A DNA stretch of 64,000 nucleotides from Litsea cubeba. Lineage: Eukaryota > Streptophyta > Magnoliopsida > Laurales > Lauraceae. Position numbers and translations under genes: made by a program. The notes under the pieces were generated by a model. The model did no database searches. It had not been told where the DNA came from and worked only from the letters and a program-made list of their open reading frames with translations. Below are positions 47,503-56,555 of the stretch, piece by piece. The stretch spans positions 36,695,805 to 36,759,804 of the forward strand of contig CM022951.1 of assembly GCA_012931725.1 (NCBI GenBank), read 5' to 3'. Every line of letters starts with the position of its first letter. The stretch's first letter is position 1.

Positions 47503-48358
47503 TGTAAGTGCAAAAAATGTAACTCACAAGAAGAGGGGGTGCCTGATAGGACTTATCCAAAGAACTGATGAAGATCAGCTGCCTGGAACCTGAAAGGGGA
47601 GAAAGAAACAGAGAGGGGATCAAAGGACCCTGGCCTGGGCGGCGCAAGGCTCTCCGATGCCTAAGTCAGTGTGGGAACTAAGCATTAGGATGGAGATTTT
47701 GGGGAAGAAGATTATACCAGCAGTGTGGTGTAATTATTGCCCCCCCTGCTCTGGAGCTATAGCTGTGCTTATATAGAAGAAGAGAGGAGGCAAGGAGGTG
47801 GTTGACTGTCTTGTCATAGCCCACTTTGTCAGGTACTAGGGAGGCGCAGTCTCATCGTAGCCTACTTTTCTTTAATTGCAGTCCCATCGAGCCTTATCAT
47901 GGCGTTTTGGGAGCTGTGGGCGGCGATCTGTCAGGGATTATGGGTGGTGCTCTTGTCTTGTCGCACGTGCCGTAATGTGCTTGAGCGTCCATGGGAGGAC
48001 AGCTGTCCGTGCTCAGTACTTTTACCGAGATGAGGCTTTTAGCCGAGATGGAGTGTCTCACCGAGGTGAGGACCTAGCGGAGATGGAGGGTCCTGGCACT
48101 GTTGCCGAGGTGGAGGGCCTGGCACTGCTGCAGAGCTGGTGATATTGGTTGGCACTGTTGCCGAGGTTGGGGAGCCGAGGTCGGGAACGACCTTGACTTG
48201 GATAGAGAGAGATCCGGCAAAGGTGCCGCGATGGAGCACTCACCCAAAGTGGATTCTGCCAAGGTGAAGTGCCTGGCCGAGATGGATTTAGCTGGTGCGG
48301 GAGCCCGGGATGGAGCTTCTGGCCGGGACTCTAATGAGTTCAGGAATATCCCCACACA
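47503..48358 (-). repeat. 3' LTR of the gag-only Tat element
   Basis: TGTGTGGGGATATTCC to TTGCACTTACA on the minus strand. PPT-like CTGGGGGGCTAT adjoins at 48359-48371. TATATAAG lies at 47769-47776. Confidence 0.9.
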
Positions 48359-48799
48359 ATAGCCCCCCAGCTTCTGAGCTCTGAGAGTACTCTTTAAGGT
48401 CGGAAGCTAAGAATGGAGGAGTTGTTGAGCTTGATAATCTTCAGTGTCTGGTTTGTAGCCTCGTTGGAAGTATTCTAGTGATGCTGCTGAGGAGGCCAGC
48501 ATTGCTGCTGAGCTCGAGGCTGGCACTGCTGCCGAGCTCGAGGCTGGCACTGCTGCCGAGCTGGGGGCTGGCATTGCTGCCAAGCTGGGTGTAGCTGAGA
48601 ACCGAGACGTGATCAACTGGTTCGTCACCAGAGGTGCAGTCTCGTTCGCCGACGATATGGTACTGATACCAAGATGTGCTCACGGCCGAGACCAGCATGA
48701 GGCCGAGGAGGTGATATGGAACAGTCTCTTCGGCATTCTTGTTGAGCTGCGATTGCTCGAGGTGGAGACGTGGAGCAGTCTCTTTGGCGCTGGCCGAGA

Positions 48800-49285
48800 T
48801 GGAGAAGCCTGGGTGTATGAACCAGAGGGCAGTCTCAGGGTGTATGAACCCAAAGTTTTAGGAGCGACTGGGTGTATGAACCCAAAGTCAATCCCTGGGT
48901 GCATGAACCCAAAGTTTAGGGAAGACTGGGTGTATAAACCTGAGGTCAGTCCTAGGGTGTATGAACCCGAAGTTTTAGGAGCGACTGGGTGTATGAACCC
49001 AAAGTCAGTCCCGGGGTGCGTGAACCCAAAGTTTAGGGAAGACTGGGTGTATGAACCCGAAGTCAGTCCCGGGGTGTATGAACCCAAAGTTTTAGGAGCG
49101 AATGGGTGTATGAACCCAAAGTCAGTCCCTGGGTGCGTGAACCCAAAGTTTAAGGAAGACTGTGTGTATGAACCCGAGGTCAGTCCCAGGGTGTATGAAC
49201 CCAAAGTTAGTCTCTCTGGCACTCGCCGAGATGGAGAAGCCTGGGTGTATGAACCCGAGGGCAGTCTCTTTGACGCTGGCCTAGA
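48800..49285. repeat. GGGTGTATGAACCC tandem array
   Basis: About fifteen copies of GGGTGTATGAACCC or GGGTGCGTGAACCC, spaced by AAAGTTTAGGGAAGACT or AAAGTCAGTCCC. A higher-order unit of about 140 bp is visible. The arms GGGT and ACCC make each unit an imperfect palindrome. Long ORFs on both strands here come from the repeat. Confidence 0.85.
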
Positions 49286-49464
49286 CCGACATGAGGCTGA
49301 ACCAGCGTAAAGCGCGTAGCTAGCACGAGGGCAACACCAGCATGAGGTCGAGAATATGGCACTGCTGCCGCGATACACGAAGTCGAGATCTGGCACGTAG
49401 CCGAGACGCAAGAGATCGAGATCTGGCGCATGGCCGAGATGTAGGAGCATGGGGCTCTGGTTGA

Positions 49465-49680
49465 CTGATGGCGGTAGAGGACCGTGCGATCAAGGCTGAC
49501 AGCAGGGGACCGTGCTGTCAAAATGACGGTAGAGGGTCGTACGATCGAAGCCGACAGTATAGGGTCGTGCCGGTGTCATCGAAGCTGACGACGCCATCGA
49601 AGCTGACAGTAGAGGACCGTGCCGCCATAAATGACGATAGAGGGTCGAGCGATCAAAGCTGACGGGCGGTCGAAGCTAAG
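49465..49680. repeat. Second tandem array, unit about 35-40 bp
   Basis: Degenerate copies of GACGGTAGAGGGTCGTGCGA with ATCGAAGCTGACAG. Confidence 0.7.
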
Positions 49681-49746
49681 TGATGATAGGAGACATCTAG
49701 CTGCCTCCCGAGCTGGAGGAGATTTCTGCCGAGCTGGCGACATCCG

Positions 49747-50708
49747 CTAAGCTGGAGGCTGCTGCCGAGCTGGAGACATCCGCCGAGCTGGAAGCTGTCC
49801 GGTCGTTTTCGTTGAGGTTGAAATGCTCTTGAGCTTGGGCTTCGTCTGCTCTTGCCTGACGAACTGGTTTACCCTGGTCATCAGTGCTGCCATAGTGACC
49901 ACGGGATGCATGACCAAGTCTCTCCTAAGCTCGTTGCCTGGTAGGAGGGCTTGTTGGAAAGACATGACTGCTATTGTATCTGAGGCATTTTTGATCTAGC
50001 TGTAGACAGTCCAGAACCTTTTGGCGAACTGCGTGATATTCTCAGTCTGGTTCATTCTGAGGGCCATCAGGTCGGCGACCGACCTGGGGATGACCCTGTG
50101 AGCTTGGAACTTCGTCATGAAGGAATTCTGGAGCTGCTGCCGACTTTTGATCGATCCTTGGGGGAGCGTGCAGAACCACTTTATGGGGAGGTCCCCGAGG
50201 CTGGAAGAAAAGATTCTACAGTTCAGGTGGCCTGCATCGTCCCACACCGACATCCTCTAAGTGAAGTGCCGGAGGTGTGCTACTGGGTCGGAGGTCCCAT
50301 CATATATGATGAACCTCGGGACGATGAAATCTTCAAGAAGGGGGAAGTTTCTGATTTCTGGAGAGAGGGGAGACGTGCCGAGATCGTGAGAATTCGGCAA
50401 AGCTCGAGTGAGACCGGCCATCTCCAAATTCCGCTGGACTACTTGCTCGATCGCTCAAGCCACTCTCTGAAGTCGTGGTTGTTACCCGAGCTTTCGCCAT
50501 GAGCTTGGTCGCTTCTGTTGTCCTTCAGGGTGCGCCTTTTGGAAGGTGGAGTCGGGGTCGAATCCTTAGAGGATGAACCCGATCGAGTATCCTGCTATCG
50601 GATGCTTGCTGGACCAGATCTTGCTCCTGACCTTTCCCGGTGGGGGACCGTTGGCAGCTGTCTCGACAGTGTCAATGGTTTCTTTCCCTTTCTGGTTCTT
50701 CGAGGCAT
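49747..50708 (-). pseudogene. Gag of the non-autonomous Tat element
   Basis: ATG at 50708 (MPRRTRKGKE) lies about 30 bp after the PBS. The minus strand carries MSVWDDAGHLNCRIFSSSLG, LPIKWFC and ENITQFAKRFWTVYS, matching the gag at 13.7-14.0 kb. A TAG at 49993 replaces the CAG seen in that relative. After about 49800 the similarity stops; no zinc motif or pol follows. Frame changes lie between the start and 50253. Inactive. Confidence 0.85.
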
Positions 50709-50737
50709 GGTGTTTGGGAAGACGACTTTTTGATATT

Positions 50738-50755
50738 TTCCCACAGACGGCGCCA
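50738..50755 (-). other. PBS of the gag-only Tat element
   Basis: TGGCGCCGTCTGTGGGAA on the minus strand, 2 bp from the 5' LTR. Confidence 0.9.
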
Positions 50756-50757
50756 AT

Positions 50758-51612
50758 TGTAAGTGCAAAAAATGTAACTCATAAGAAGAGGGGGTGCCTG
50801 ATAGGACTTATCCAAAGAACTGATGAAGATCAGCTGCCTGGAACCTGAAAGGGGGGAAAGAAACAGAGAGGGGATCAAAGGACCCAAGCCTGGGCGGCGC
50901 AAGGCTCTCCGATGCCTAAGTCAGTGTGGGAACTAAGCATTAGGATGGAGATTTTGGGGAAGAAGATTATACCAGCAGTGTGGTATGATTGTTGCCCCCC
51001 TGCTCTGGAGCTATAGCTGTGCTTATATAGAAGAAGAGAGGAGGCAAGGAGGTGGTTGACTGTCTTGTCATAGCCCACTTTGTCAGGTACTAGGGAGGCG
51101 CAGTCCCATCATAGCCTACTTTTCTTTAATTGCAGTCCCATCGAGCCTTATCATGGCGTTTTGGGAGCTGTGGGCGGCGATCTGTCAGGGATTATGGGTG
51201 GTGCCCTTGTCTTGTCGCACGTGCCGTGACGTGCTTGAGCGTCCATCGGAGGACAGCTGTCAGTGCTCAGTACTTTTACCGAGATGAGGCTCTTGGCCAA
51301 GATGGAGTGTCTCGCCGAGGTGAGGACCTGGCGGAGATTAAGGGTCCTGGCACTGTTGCCGAGGTGGAGGGCCTGACACTGCTGCCGAGCTGGTGATATT
51401 GGTTGGCACTATTGCCGAGGTTGGGTAGCCGAGGTCGGGAATGACCTTGACTTGGCTAGAGAGAGATCTGGCAAAAGTGCCGAGATGGAGCACTCGCCCG
51501 AAGTGGATTCTGCCGAGGTGAAGTGTCTGGCCGAGATGGATTTAGCTAGTGCGGGAGCCCAGGATGGAGCTTCTGGCCGAGACTCTGATGAGTTCGGGAA
51601 TATCCCCACACA
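50758..51612 (-). repeat. 5' LTR of the gag-only Tat element
   Basis: 855 bp, closely matching 47503-48358. TATATAAG at 51022-51029 (minus strand) is conserved. Confidence 0.92.
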
Positions 51613-51617
51613 TTAAA

Positions 51618-52006
51618 TATTACTAAAAAGAGCAATGAATAATCCTGTTCATATAGAGTTTTTAGGTGTGTTTGTGTTTAAATATGCAGTATCCTGTTTA
51701 ATAGGATTCATCTGACAACAGCCTCAACTTCTGGCATATGGATGCTTGTTGAGTTTGGACATCGACTATTTTCATTTTGAACATCCATTGACAGCCACCA
51801 ATTATTAGTATGTCAATTACAGTTTTGGATTAAATAAATCCACGTCCGCAATAAGATTTGGATGATTTCATTTTAAGCACATGCATGCTATGTATCATGT
51901 GACTCTATGCATACTTTTGGTTGTACTCTACTAGGTGATGTAATTGTAGAACTGTACTTTTATCTTAGGAAATCAGGAGCACATTCTAATTTTTCAACAT
52001 ACACAT
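51618..52006. other. Intronic stretch of the receptor-kinase locus
   Basis: No gene or repeat seen. The malectin segment GRRVFDIYIQ expected after the first malectin exon is not found here. Confidence 0.5.
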
Positions 52007-52329
52007 TCAAAAGCTGTTTGCGAATTTCAAGCTTATGGTATAGTTTCCATTCTGAAGTCCTAGACCATAGTATCTTAGTGAGCCTGGTAATAACCTTGCA
52101 GACTGGAACAACTCGGAGTCTAAAGTATTTGTAAATTAGGATTGAGAGTTTGAGATGTATGTGGCGTTGTTGTTTTCACCAAAGCTTCCTACATTGCCAA
52201 TAGCCCACCTGATTGTGTCAGTCACATTATATGATGCTGGACCAAGAGTTGTGTCATCCTCCTCATACATTATCCCAGTTGAAGAAGACGTGATACCTGG
52301 ACCATCACAATTAATTGTAAATGAAGAAT
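52007..52329 (-). pseudogene. LRR-VIII receptor kinase, first malectin exon
   Basis: After a TTTATAG acceptor the minus strand reads SSFTINCDGPGITSSSTGI, EEDDTTLGPASYNVTDTIRW, then FTNTLDSELFQSARLLPGSL and RYYGLGLQNGNYTISLKFA. This is the N-terminal half of the LRR-VIII malectin domain. A TAA at 52136-52138 stands where the family has Gln (SQFTNT), consistent with CAA to TAA. After LKFA the frame closes at TGA (52007), where the family continues FAE..; a small deletion is likely. The exon end is therefore uncertain. The LRR exons should lie at higher coordinates but copy B and a LINE scrap occupy that side. Confidence 0.88.
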
Positions 52330-52479
52330 CTATAAACCAATAAAATAACATCAATGATCAAATATAGTTTAAAGTTTAAACTAAACATTTCTCATAAGCA
52401 CAATGTTTCTTGGAGTAGTGCAAGAGGATATTTGCATGATGAAATAAAATCTATGAATGTGCACATGTCCAAGAGTTTT

Positions 52480-52700
52480 TATCAACTAAACATTCCCCAG
52501 TCCACATATGATGACCTATATAATGGGTTGGGAACAAGAGAAAGGTGAGAAAGATATGTTTAAGCTTGCAAAAATAAGAGAAAAGAAAGGTAGGGCCTTA
52601 GATCTTGTCAAATGTATTAAGAGTAATGACCAAAAGGCTCTACTGAAGGACATGACATTGAATGTAAAGTGTGGAAAGAAGAGAATACTTTGGTGAATAT
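52480..52700 (+). mobile_element. LINE (RTE-like) fragment
   Basis: The plus strand reads STYDDLYNGLGTRER, then after a frame change KDMFKLAKIREKKGRALDLV and KCIKSNDQKALLKD. This string is typical of the segment before the RT domain in plant LINE polyproteins. Only about 70 residues remain, and no RT catalytic motif or poly(A) tail was seen. Confidence 0.6.
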
Positions 52701-52866
52701 CGTGCCCTCTTAGGGTTGACTGGGTTCCCATTATATATGGGTTGATTGCCCTATTTACAGCATCAATTATGCATTAATACAATCTCAAATCCAAAATCTT
52801 AGCTAACTAATATAGTATGTACACATGTGCTATGACTAATGATAAAATACATTAATTGGGCCTAAT
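52701..52866. other. Flank of copy B
   Basis: No gene. CTAAT at 52862-52866 is the left half of the expected TSD of copy B; the other half is outside the window. Confidence 0.5.
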
Positions 52867-55369
52867 TGACACCCCCCACCAATTGATGTTGGGGAGTCAT
52901 ATAATGGACCGTGCATCTGCGCATTGTTCTACTGAGGTCGGCGGACGTGAGAGTCCGTGGGGTAGACCCTTTCGTGATTGGTGGTAAAGCAGGTATCAAC
53001 ATTTTTTTGTGTAGGTGTGCCAGATTTTCTATTTTACTCGGAATTGCAATTGGTGATCCGGAGATTGACCTTCGCAAGTAAAAAGGAAATCAATTTCTTT
53101 CAAGTTTTCCATTGCACATATATTTAGGAAAAGAAACATTTTTTTATTTGCCGTGAAAGGCGATGTTTTGGCATTTATAGCCGATTTTTGGCATTTATAG
53201 CCGATTTACAATTCTTATCAATAATGAAAGACGAGTTGTGATTTTTGTCTCTTTTGAAAAAATACAAAATGCAATGAAAAGTAAGAAAAAGAGGATCTAA
53301 CTTCTCAGGAGATTGTGGGGGACTAGTTCAGATTGACGGTCGCAAGCCATGTGTGGACTTCACCATCATCCATGCAGATGAGAACAGATCATGCTCTTGA
53401 TTTGCTTGGCTTGGTTATAACCTCGGATTTTTAGAAGACAACGACCAAGAGAAGGTCCTATGTCCAATAAAAAGCTAAGTAGACGGGCTGAAAAGCCACG
53501 TCTAAGCCATTGGAGGCAGAAGGAGAAGGCAAAGACCTTGGGGGGTACACTCCAAGGGACTTTTGTCACCTTGTAGTGTGGCCGGTGCAGAACTTTCGCA
53601 GAGTTTTCTCTCTTTCTTTCTCTGGATTTTATGTGCTTTTTCTGATCTGGGATGTGTGTCATTTCTTCTTGCAATGCTCTCCTATTTATAGGCTTTTAGG
53701 TAGCCATTTAGGATGATTTATGAGCCTTAATTGTCATAAAGCTACATAAAGGGGGGAGTTACAAGATTTATTTCTTTATTTTGTAACTCCTTTTTCTTGG
53801 CATCTGATTGGCCGGTGGAGATTGAGGGCATTTAGTCACCATTAATCAACATGATGGGAGGAGGAGTTTCATGGGTTAAATGCCATGAATCAATTGACTT
53901 ATAACTCCTGGATGCTTTCTTCTGATTGTGCCGTCTAAAGAAATGAATTAATGACTGCAATAAAGTTAGCCAATTAATCGCATTAAGTGGTCGCCGAGCA
54001 GTTGAAGAGTCGCGGGCCGTGCCGCGTCTTTTGGGATTCTTCCAGCGATGATCATCGATGGATCTTCATGTAGATCGACATCGGATGACCATCTAACTTC
54101 AGGCATTGATTGTCAACAGCGGGTCAGTGCCATCTGGCCTGTCGATTTCTCGATCGATCGGGTAGAAAGAATACTTTTTTAGCTGACCGGTTGGCGATCA
54201 ATATTGATTTTGATACTCTTGAAGACGGACCCCTGATTTTGACGGATGTCGAAGGACTTGGTGCCTCAAAAGTATGAATTTTGAAAAATCTCAAGAGTTG
54301 GAAACTTTGAATCGCGAAAAATAACGGAAAACGGACATTTCCGAGGCGAACCCGGCGATCCGGAGCTCCAGGGTCGCGGCTGTTTTGAGGTCTTTTTCAT
54401 TCTTTTTTTCTCCTATATTTTTCTTGACATTTTTGCACATTTATTGGCCTGATTACCCTGCAGAAAACTTGATGAGGATCCTTGCATTTTGGGGTGCAAA
54501 GTTTCCAATTTTCCGGGAAAGTCAAAGACTTTGTCGCGTAGAGCTGCCGATTTTCCGTCAGAAGTTGAAAGTGGGTCAAACGATGTCGGAATGACCTGAA
54601 ATTTAAGGTGAAGCCTCCTGAGGAATAAATAAGACCAACTATAGGCTTTTATTTGAGTTTTGAAGCCGTATGGGTCCTGTCGCCAGTAGACTTGATTTTG
54701 TCGCGAGGAAGATGCCGCGGCTTGATGTGCGGTCAACCGATGTCCGATTGACTTGAAATTTGACAGGGATCCTATTGGAGTCATTTTGAGGTGATCCACA
54801 GGCTCTTTCATGGAAACCATGGTCCCGAGGAGCTTCATAGCCAAGAAGCATGTTTTGGCTTCTGAGAGTCTAAGTCTGGTCAAATGTTGCCGAAATAACC
54901 TGAAACTTGACGTGTAGCCCTTTGTAAGCATCTTGAAGTTAGCCATGTGCTCTGTCTGAAGAGTGATGGCCTCGATGGTTCTCACCGTCGAGAGGCTTGA
55001 TTTAGCTGTTCAAGGATTGATGTAGGGTCAAACGTTGTCGGTTTGACTTGGAACTTGACGTGGAGCCTTTTGGACGTATTTTGAGACCATCCATAGGCTC
55101 TGATCGAAGATTTGGTGTCTTTGATGCTGTCGTCGTGAGAGCTCATGTTCAACTATCGGAGTAGCGAAGTTAGGCCAAATGATTTTGAAATGGCCCGAAA
55201 CTTCTTGTGTACTCCTCTTTTGGCTTTCTTGAAGAATCTTGCATTTTTTGTTTGATTCTGACAAGATTTGATTTTTGGAAGTAGCATTGCCTATTTATGG
55301 TAGGCTGCAGCTTCTTGTAGTTCTCTAGATGTTGAAGAGGCAAAGTGACACATTTTTTTTGTGTCAACA
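52867..55369 (-). repeat. 3' LTR of copy B
   Basis: 2.5 kb, TGTTGACAC to GGGGGGTGTCA on the minus strand. It includes TATAAATA (53683-53690) and two GGCATTTATAGCC-type motifs near 53165-53205. U3 is about 1.68 kb. Confidence 0.88.
53683..53690 (-). promoter_or_regulatory. TATA box of the copy B LTR
   Basis: TATAAATA on the minus strand in the context CCTATAAATAGGAGAGC, conserved in copy A. Confidence 0.7.
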
Positions 55370-55384
55370 AATGCCCCCTCGAGG
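55370..55384 (-). other. PPT of copy B
   Basis: CCTCGAGGGGGCATT on the minus strand abuts the LTR start TGTTGACAC. Confidence 0.85.
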
Positions 55385-55614
55385 TACAGCGACGAGTTGG
55401 TTAACTTCTGTAGTCGATGTGCCTCAAAGAGATTCTTGAAGGAGAGCATTGAACTTGACTAAGAGTCTTTGAGTAGTCTTTCTTTCGGTTGAGTGGCCTT
55501 TTGAGCTTCCAGGGGAATTTTATGGTTGTGAAAGGAATCACGTACCATCTAAGGCAAAGTTTTGAAAATGACATCAGGGATGTGGATTTTGGATTTTTGG
55601 TTTTGACCTTGTGA

Positions 55615-55815
55615 CCTAACAAGCTGTATGAGGCAGGTTAGGGGGTCGGGTTTGATTTTGACCATGTGACCAAACAAGCTGTATGTGGAATGTTCGGGGG
55701 TCGATTTTGGTTTTGATCTTGTGACCTAATAGGTTGTATGTGACAAGTTAGGGGATCAGGACTTGGTTTTTTATTTTGGTCTTGTGACCTAACAAGCTGT
55801 ATGTGGCAAGTTAGG
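55615..55815. repeat. Four hairpin repeats (copy B)
   Basis: Same array as 10122-10322. Arms: CCTAAC/GTTAGG (55615 and 55788), CCTAAT/GTTAGG with a wobble (55725), and CCAAAC/GTTCGG with one mismatch (55670). Confidence 0.85.
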
Positions 55816-56159
55816 GGACCAGGCTTTGATTTGGATTTTTGTGCAATGTCAATTTCAAGATTTTGACTCAATTTGGTATATGAGGTTAGATGGTTTGATT
55901 TTTGGAAGCTCATGGGGCTTGGGATTTTTTTGTATGGTTCAATCAACTCAAAAGAGGCATGGAACCATTTTTGTAGGCTCTTGGTAAGAGGGATTTCTCT
56001 TCGACTAAAAACCCAATTTTTTTCTATTTTTTTAGTGCCTAGGTGGTCAAACCTGGCTCATATGGGCTAACCCATGGGACCTTAAGCTTTTGAAATGGCT
56101 TAGATCTCATATGGTGTCATTTTTGTAAAGAATATCTAAAAATATCTCATTTGGATTGA

Positions 56160-56375
56160 GAATATCTAAGAATATCTTTACTTGGAGATAATCTCTCATG
56201 TTCCCTTTATTTTGGGAGAGAATATCTCAAGATATCTTTCTTTGGGAGAGAATATCTCAAATCTCCTATCTTTTGGGAGAAAATCTCTCATTGCTTTCTT
56301 TTTTGGAGAGAATCCCTCAAGATATCTTTCTTTTGGGAAAGAATCTTTCTAATTTCTTTCTTTTGGTAGGATTAA
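56160..56375. repeat. Tandem repeat, unit about 36 bp (copy B)
   Basis: Copies of TTTGGGAGAGAATATCTCAA with AAGATATCTT, matching 9590-9780. Confidence 0.8.
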
Positions 56376-56427
56376 TAATTAGTAACAATTACATCTTTCT
56401 TATTTCTTTCTTTGGCTTGCTCTCTTC

Positions 56428-56435
56428 TATAAAAG
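56428..56435 (+). promoter_or_regulatory. TATA box of the antisense PMD gene
   Basis: TATAAAAG, 121 bp before the ATG at 56556, conserved in sequence and distance in copy A. Confidence 0.7.
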
Positions 56436-56555
56436 CAAAGGGAGGTTAGGTCTCCTGCTCTTATTGCTTTCTTTTGCAAGAATCTCAAGAGTGTTCCAAG
56501 ACCAAGAGTTCTTCTTCTTCAAAGATCTTCAAGCTTTTCCACTTCTTCTCCACCA

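Larger units (their letters stand above)
47503..51612 (-). mobile_element. Gag-only Tat element (non-autonomous)
   Basis: A 4.1-kb element with TSD TTAAA (47498-47502 and 51613-51617). LTRs of 856 and 855 bp are very similar. PBS TGGCGCC class. Only gag is present; pol is replaced by repeats. LTR termini and gag match the Tat element at 12-23 kb. Confidence 0.9.

Noticed and set aside
48609..49450. Long overlapping ORFs on both strands (233 and 256 codons)
   Set aside because: They follow the GGGTGTATGAACCC tandem array; a repeat without stops gives ORFs in several frames.
53366..53716. ORF pair in the copy B LTR
   Set aside because: LTR R/U5 and TATA sequence; the open frame is lost in copy A.
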